From contig CAIXOA010000031.1 in the NCBI GenBank assembly GCA_903920925.1, positions 1 through 9,622 on the forward strand: a stretch of 9,622 bases of DNA. Direction: 5' to 3'. The notes under the pieces were generated by a model that was given only the letters and a program-made list of their open reading frames with translations, made no database searches and was not told where the DNA came from. The stretch is from an uncultured Microcaldota archaeon. Lineage in GTDB: Archaea > Micrarchaeota > Micrarchaeia > Anstonellales > Bilamarchaeaceae. A program made the position numbers and the translations under genes. Of this stretch, positions 6,335 through 9,622 are shown one piece after another; position 1 is the first letter of the stretch; each line of letters opens with the position of its first letter.

Positions 6335-6344
6335 TTTATAAATA
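6335..6344 (+). promoter_or_regulatory. TATA box of rpl10e
   Basis: TTTATAAATA begins right after the stop of the preceding gene. A start site about 25 nt downstream would give a leader of roughly 20-25 nt containing the GTGAT Shine-Dalgarno part (6380-6384), 3 nt before ATG 6388. A second AT-rich stretch (AATAAATATA, 6352-6361) lies about 31 nt before the ATG and is an alternative. Confidence 0.5.
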
Positions 6345-6387
6345 TGACGCTGAATAAATATACCGAAAGAAAAAGAAGAGTGATAAC

Positions 6388-6978
6388 ATGGGACTCAGGC
6401 CAGCAAGATGCATACGGGAACCCAAGAAAAGGGCATGGACAAGATTTTCACAGAAGAAGCCGAGAAAATCATACATAAAGGCGATGCCGCACAAGGACCT
6501 TAACGTCTACAGGATGGGGTCGACGAAGCCCGACTTCGACTACACGGTCAGCCTCGTCACGGACCAGGACATAATCCTGAGGGACAACTCCATAGAGAGC
6601 GCGAGGCAGAGCGCGAACAAGGAGCTCGAGACCAAGGCGGCGGGGAACTATTTCTTCCTGGTGCGCGTATACCCGCACGAGGTCCTCAGGGAAAACAAAA
6701 TGGTCGCGGGTGCGGGAGCAGACCGCATCCAGAAGGGGATGAGGCAGGCGTTCGGCAAGCCCGTCGACAGGGCGGCGAGGCTCAGGAAGGGCCAGGCGCT
6801 CTTCACCGTTTCCACGTACAAGGCGAACGAGGCGTTCGTGCGGAGGGCATTCAAGAAGGCGACGATGAAATTGTCCGGCACCTTCAAGGTCCGCCCCGAG
6901 GAGGCAATCGGTGCGGATACGGGCAACACCGGCCCCGCGCGCGGCCTAAAGGTGGACGTCCCAGAGGTGGGCGCTTGA
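6388..6978 (+). CDS. rpl10e: 50S ribosomal protein L10e (uL16 family)
   Basis: Large-subunit protein at the base of the central protuberance, near the A-site tRNA and the peptidyl transferase region. The 196-residue product has the archaeal/eukaryotic form: the MGLRPARCIRE start, a segment with SIESARQSANKELETKA (71-87), and the highly conserved block VRVYPHEVLRENKM followed by GAGADRIQKGMRQAFGKPV (about 94-126), then the AARLRKGQALFTVS strand. The final ~25 residues are a lineage-specific tail. The internal conserved loop that replaces bacterial L16 features is present and nothing essential appears missing. Its stop overlaps the TTG start of the following coiled-coil gene, so the two are almost certainly co-translated. 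Confidence 0.97.
   Translation: MGLRPARCIREPKKRAWTRFSQKKPRKSYIKAMPHKDLNVYRMGSTKPDFDYTVSLVTDQDIILRDNSIESARQSANKELETKAAGNYFFLVRVYPHEVLRENKMVAGAGADRIQKGMRQAFGKPVDRAARLRKGQALFTVSTYKANEAFVRRAFKKATMKLSGTFKVRPEEAIGADTGNTGPARGLKVDVPEVGA
6964..6969 (+). promoter_or_regulatory. Shine-Dalgarno sequence supporting a TTG start
   Basis: GAGGTG inside the last codons of rpl10e sits 5 nt before TTG 6975. This is a strong match to the archaeal 16S tail and makes the TTG start preferable to the later ATG at 7029, which would cut into the winged-helix domain. Confidence 0.65.
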
Positions 6979-8672
6979 TTGAGGTTGATGAGGAAAACTT
7001 TTTGATAGTTACCGACATTGACCGGTTGATGCACCTGGTTGCTACCCAAAGGAGGGTCGAACTGGGCAAGCTCGCGAAGGAACTGAAGATGAACTCCAAG
7101 GAGGTGGAGAAGTGGCTCCACATCCTCGAGGACGAAGGGCTAATCAAGATAGAGCACAGCCTCACGAAGGTTTACGCCGTCTGGGCGGGCGAGGCCGTCC
7201 CGAAGCCGAAGGAGGAGAAGAGGAAGGAGGCGCCCAGGGAGCACAAGGAGGCGAAGGCGGAGCGCACCCCCCCAGCGATGATAATCGAGGAGAAGGAGGA
7301 AGAGGAGGAGAAGTTCCGCCCCTTCACGACGGAAGAACTCGCGCCCTTGGAGGAGGAGTATATAGAGGTCTCGAGGCGCGCCGCGGAGGAGGAGATGCCG
7401 CGCAGGCACGAGGAGGACGAGAGGCAGCTCAAGAGGCTCCAGTTCAGGGGGAAGCCGGAGAAGGAGGAGAAAAAGCACGTTCACAAGGAGGAGAAGAAGC
7501 CGGAGCCCAAAAAGGCGGAGGGGCACGAGGCCCCCAGGATGGAGCTGAAGAAGAGCGAATTCCTCGAGCTCCGCCCGGTCGAGGCGGAGAGCCTGAAGGG
7601 AAGGCTCGACGAATATCTCGAGCTCATCAGGAACAGCAAGAAGGAACTCAAGGAACTTGAGAGCGAGAAGGAGCGCATGTACAGGGAAGGCTACCTCCCG
7701 CTCGAGAAGGAATTCGAGGCCGGCCTCGAGAACATCCAGTTCGCGATTCTTGAAAAGGAAAAGAAGATAATGGAGGCGAAGGAGAAGGCCGCGGGCCTCC
7801 CCGGGCAGGTCGAGGAGCTGGAGATGCTCCAGAAGACCGTGCGCCAGGTGGAGGAGAAGGCGCGCTCCATCCTCTCCAAGACCAGGGGCCAGCTTGACGA
7901 CAGGGTGGACACCATACAGGAGGTCGCCGAGGAGCTGGACGAGCAGATTTCCAAGGGCGAAGAGGAGGCGATGCGCGAGCGTGCGAAGATGTTCGAGCTG
8001 AAGGAATTGCTCGGCTCCATACAGTCCAACGAGGAGACCATCAGGAACGCAGTCCAGGAAAACGAGAGGCAGATGGAGGAGGCGAAGCGCAAGATGTCCG
8101 ATCTCGAGGACGCGCTCGGGGAGGTCGTGGATGCGCGCACCCTTCTCGCGGAGAGAATAGACACAATCCAGAACGGCCTTGAGAGGAAGGTCAGGACGCT
8201 CGAGGACCTCAGGAAGGACCTCGAGGAGATAGAAAAGGTCGAGAGCTGGTTCAGGGAATACAGCAGGGACTACACCAAGAAGATAACCGACCTCGAGTCC
8301 TACGTGGCGGGGAACCAGCAGGAGATATCCAAGCTCATGGAGGCCGCGGAGCTCGAGTACGTGAAGAAATATCTTGACGAGCTGTCCAAATCCGAAGAGA
8401 AATACCGCGACAAGCTGCGCGGGCTGGAACTGCAGGACGCGGACCTGGAGGAGAGGATTTCCGAGGCCAAGTCCCGCATAAAGCAGCTTCTGTCCGAGAG
8501 CACGCAGCTCATGGAGGCGAGCCGCAGGAAGGCCGGCTCCTCGTCCTTCGACACATCCGCCGCGAAGAAGAAGGTGGAGCAGAAGGCGGCGGTCATTGAG
8601 GAGAAGGCGAAGGAGAGGAAGGGGCTTTTCGACGACCTCATGAAGGGGAAGGACAACAAGAAAAAGAAGTGA
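6975..8672 (+). CDS. Winged-helix protein with a long coiled coil
   Basis: 565 residues. N-terminal winged helix at about 14-70 (RVELGKLAKELKMNSKEVEK, then WLHILEDEGLIKIEHSLTKV), resembling small archaeal DNA-binding regulators. Then a charged, low-complexity linker (about 75-195, rich in Glu, Lys and Pro), and an almost continuous predicted coiled coil from about 200 to 535, ending in a short Lys-rich tail. There is no Walker A or B motif, no signal peptide and no membrane helix, so it is not an SMC/Rad50 ATPase by itself. TTG 6975 is favoured by a GAGGTG Shine-Dalgarno 5 nt upstream and by the TTGA overlap with the rpl10e stop. The layout (DNA-binding head plus a rod long enough to reach tens of nanometres) suggests a chromosome-organising or tethering role, but this is inference; a ribosome-linked role is hinted at only by the operon. 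I do not recognise a named family. Confidence 0.9.
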   Translation: MIEVDEENFLIVTDIDRLMHLVATQRRVELGKLAKELKMNSKEVEKWLHILEDEGLIKIEHSLTKVYAVWAGEAVPKPKEEKRKEAPREHKEAKAERTPPAMIIEEKEEEEEKFRPFTTEELAPLEEEYIEVSRRAAEEEMPRRHEEDERQLKRLQFRGKPEKEEKKHVHKEEKKPEPKKAEGHEAPRMELKKSEFLELRPVEAESLKGRLDEYLELIRNSKKELKELESEKERMYREGYLPLEKEFEAGLENIQFAILEKEKKIMEAKEKAAGLPGQVEELEMLQKTVRQVEEKARSILSKTRGQLDDRVDTIQEVAEELDEQISKGEEEAMRERAKMFELKELLGSIQSNEETIRNAVQENERQMEEAKRKMSDLEDALGEVVDARTLLAERIDTIQNGLERKVRTLEDLRKDLEEIEKVESWFREYSRDYTKKITDLESYVAGNQQEISKLMEAAELEYVKKYLDELSKSEEKYRDKLRGLELQDADLEERISEAKSRIKQLLSESTQLMEASRRKAGSSSFDTSAAKKKVEQKAAVIEEKAKERKGLFDDLMKGKDNKKKK

Positions 8673-8678
8673 GCGCTC

Positions 8679-8693
8679 CTTTCTATTTTTTCA
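8679..8693 (+). terminator. Possible T-rich terminator between convergent genes
   Basis: CCTTTCTATTTTTTC follows the coiled-coil gene stop; archaeal RNA polymerase often ends at such U-runs. It overlaps the last codons of the convergent winged-helix gene and is preceded by the 8-bp palindrome GAGCGCTC (8671-8678), which has no loop and cannot form a normal hairpin. Only the T-run supports this. Confidence 0.35.
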
Positions 8694-9171
8694 TTCTCGC
8701 TTCGTCCACTATCGCTATCCAGGAATCCCCGATTTTGTAGAAGCAGTTGCCGAATGTCTTGCTCAGGCTTATCCTCATGGGGCGGAACTTCCTTTTGCTC
8801 TCCACCGCGACGATGGTCTCGCGCTCTATCTTAATCATCCCGACGCGCCTCAGCCGCGGGAGCACCCTGTTGTAGAAGGTCGCCTTTGAAACGTTGTTTT
8901 CCGAGACGAATTTTCCAATGTCCGCGCCGTCCATGCTCGTCTTCGCCGCGAGCGCATTCAGGAATTTCACCGCAGTCCCATAATATGTTGGCTGGAATTT
9001 CCTGGAAAAGATTACATTAACAACGTCGTCCATCCTCCACAGGTTCCGCGTGAGGCTCTCGTTCGCATCCTGGAACGGCTTGAACTCCTCCGCGTTGTGC
9101 GCGGGGAAATATAGGGACTCGGAGGAAGGGATTCCCCTCGGGATTTTCTTCTCCTCAGCCATATTTCTCAT
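8683..9171 (-). CDS. Uncharacterised winged-helix protein
   Basis: 162 residues. A polar N-terminal arm (about 1-45) leads to helices with PTYYGTAVKFLNALAA (61-76), then a helix-turn-helix/winged region at about 80-125: DGADIGKFVSENNVSKATFY followed by NRVLPRLRRVGMIKIERETI. The C-terminus (about 126-162) contains RPMRISLSKTFGNCFYKIGDSWIAIVDEA, probably a small beta/alpha cap. It looks like a sequence-specific DNA- or RNA-binding protein; the target is unknown. Start: ATG 9171 shares an ATGA overlap with the stop of the upstream small gene; ATG 9162 (three residues shorter) is possible. It is last in the minus-strand operon and converges on the coiled-coil gene with a 10-bp gap. Confidence 0.8.
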   Translation of the reverse strand: MRNMAEEKKIPRGIPSSESLYFPAHNAEEFKPFQDANESLTRNLWRMDDVVNVIFSRKFQPTYYGTAVKFLNALAAKTSMDGADIGKFVSENNVSKATFYNRVLPRLRRVGMIKIERETIVAVESKRKFRPMRISLSKTFGNCFYKIGDSWIAIVDEARMKK

Positions 9172-9476
9172 CCGAATATCGCTCCGAAGCCGCCTTCTGC
9201 CGCCTCTTCCTCCTCTTCTATTTTTTTCCTCACGCGCTCCTCCTCGTCCTTGTGGATTTCGCGCATGAGCGGCTTGAGCTTCTCCTTCGCCTTTTTTATG
9301 AAATGCTCGTCCGCGCTTATATATAGATATATTGTATCAGCCTTCTCCCCTAGCGTTGCCCCGTCCCTAATCTTGTAACCGGCGCGTGCGAAGCTGTCCG
9401 GCGCGTACGGGTCCGCTTCAAGAATCGGCGTCAAATCCTTCTTCTTTTCCGCCGGGAATGCGAGAACGGCCTTCAT
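9168..9476 (-). CDS. Small unknown protein with a ribosomal-stalk-like C-terminal tail
   Basis: 102 residues. The first ~75 residues look like a compact alpha/beta domain (strand KAVLAFP, later strand TIYLYISAD at 48-56, then the basic helix EHFIKKAKEKLKPLMREI) that I do not recognise. From about 77 it becomes a highly charged helix (KDEEERVRKKIEEEEEAAE) ending in GGFGAIFG. Archaeal P1 and P0 stalk proteins end in a similar acidic helix followed by GLGALFG or GLSALFG, the peptide that recruits translation GTPases and ABCE1. The resemblance here is by eye but covers both composition and the terminal hydrophobic pattern. The body is not that of P1, so this is neither L12 nor P0. Start ATG 9476 overlaps the stop of the upstream frame (ATGA) and follows GAGGGTGG at about 4 nt. 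It is coupled to the winged-helix gene downstream. Confidence 0.8.
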   Translation of the reverse strand: MKAVLAFPAEKKKDLTPILEADPYAPDSFARAGYKIRDGATLGEKADTIYLYISADEHFIKKAKEKLKPLMREIHKDEEERVRKKIEEEEEAAEGGFGAIFG

Positions 9477-9622
9477 TTTTCCACCCTCAGGTACGCGTAT
9501 GCAGGCTCGATGCGCACCAGCTCGGTCTTCACACGCATCTTCGACATTATGTAATCCAATATGCTTTTGAGGAAGACTTACGTCACGGAAATGCCCGCCG
9601 CGAACAGCGTCCTCTCAACCAG
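9473..9622 (-). pseudogene. 3' end of an upstream gene with an in-frame TAA (broken gene or gene plus short ORF)
   Basis: On the minus strand the frame entering at the window edge codes LVERTLFAAGISVT, meets TAA at 9580-9578, then stays open for 34 more codons (VFLKSILDYIMSKMRVKTEL and on to AYLRVEK) to a TGA that overlaps the next start. The codons after the TAA are coding-like, and the ATGA coupling to the downstream gene is what one expects of a real operon member. Three readings fit: one gene broken by a nonsense change or a base error, a gene ending at the TAA followed by a tiny ORF (ATG at 9550, 24 residues), or chance. Only 42 coding bases upstream of the TAA are visible, so product and status cannot be decided. 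Confidence 0.4.

Noticed and set aside
6975..8672. SMC or Rad50-type ATPase identity for the coiled-coil protein
   Set aside because: No Walker A, signature or Walker B motif is present; the N-terminus is a winged helix.
9318..9332. A TATA-rich stretch (TATATATAGATATATT-like) on the minus strand as an internal promoter
   Set aside because: It encodes part of the strand DTIYLYIS in the 102-residue protein and lies about 150 nt from the next start, with ATGA coupling already explaining that gene's expression.
9168..9476. Pcc1 (KEOPS subunit) identity for the 102-residue protein
   Set aside because: Size and a late amphipathic helix are similar, but the Pcc1 strand pattern and its conserved helix-end residues are not evident.
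9578..9580. Recoding of the TAA as an amino acid
   Set aside because: All other clear genes here end normally, the archaeal pyrrolysine codon is TAG rather than TAA, and no recoding signal can be seen.
1..9622. tRNA genes, rRNA, CRISPR arrays, insertion sequences
   Set aside because: I saw no T-loop-like GGTTCGA motif in intergenic DNA, no regularly spaced direct repeats and no transposase motifs; the only mobile element is the intein.

Overview
The window reads as a compact archaeal chromosome segment. Archaeal marks are an L10e-type uL16 ribosomal protein, a class III (QxSxE) signal peptide, an intein C-terminal half with the usual YDLTV/HN|T ending, AT-rich TATA elements about 25-28 nt upstream of start codons (leaderless-type promoters), and very tight spacing with ATGA/TTGA overlaps. 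The lineage cannot be fixed from the sequence; an uncultured, DPANN-like or deep euryarchaeal genome is a reasonable but weak guess. Most genes are moderately GC-rich, with G/C-ending codons and many GAG/AAG/AGG codons.

Layout. (1) 1-1164 (+): the 3' part of an AAA ATPase gene, including the end of an intein that interrupts the Walker A motif. (2) 1199-2413 (+): dihydroorotase (pyrC) with its own TATA box. (3) 2403-3922 (-): a two-gene unit. The first gene is a 362-residue protein with four CBS domains and a C-terminal domain that looks like the ribosome-hibernation HPF/RaiA fold; the second is a small class III signal-peptide (pilin-like) membrane protein. The unit converges on pyrC with an 11-bp overlap. 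(4) 3971-5269 (+): scpA-scpB, the kleisin and winged-helix partners of SMC, divergent from the CBS-HPF unit across a 48-bp gap with one TATA-like element. (5) 5270-5401: a non-coding gap with a nearly perfect 17-bp inverted repeat around a 41-nt loop. (6) 5402-6334 (+): an unrecognised, possibly HEAT-like helical protein. (7) 6388-8672 (+): rpl10e, overlapped by a TTG-started winged-helix/long coiled-coil protein. (8) 8683-9622 (-): a convergent operon made of a partial, possibly interrupted upstream gene, a 102-residue protein whose tail resembles the ribosomal P-stalk C-terminus, and a 162-residue winged-helix protein.

Themes. Several genes point to the ribosome and translation: rpl10e, the putative CBS-regulated hibernation factor, and the stalk-tail mimic. 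Others point to chromosome organisation: scpA, scpB and perhaps the winged-helix coiled-coil protein. The strongest leads are the CBS4-HPF fusion and the stalk-like tail on an otherwise unknown small protein. Next are the coiled-coil protein coupled to rpl10e, the intein in the ATP-binding loop, the inverted repeat at 5270-5344 and the in-frame TAA at 9578-9580.
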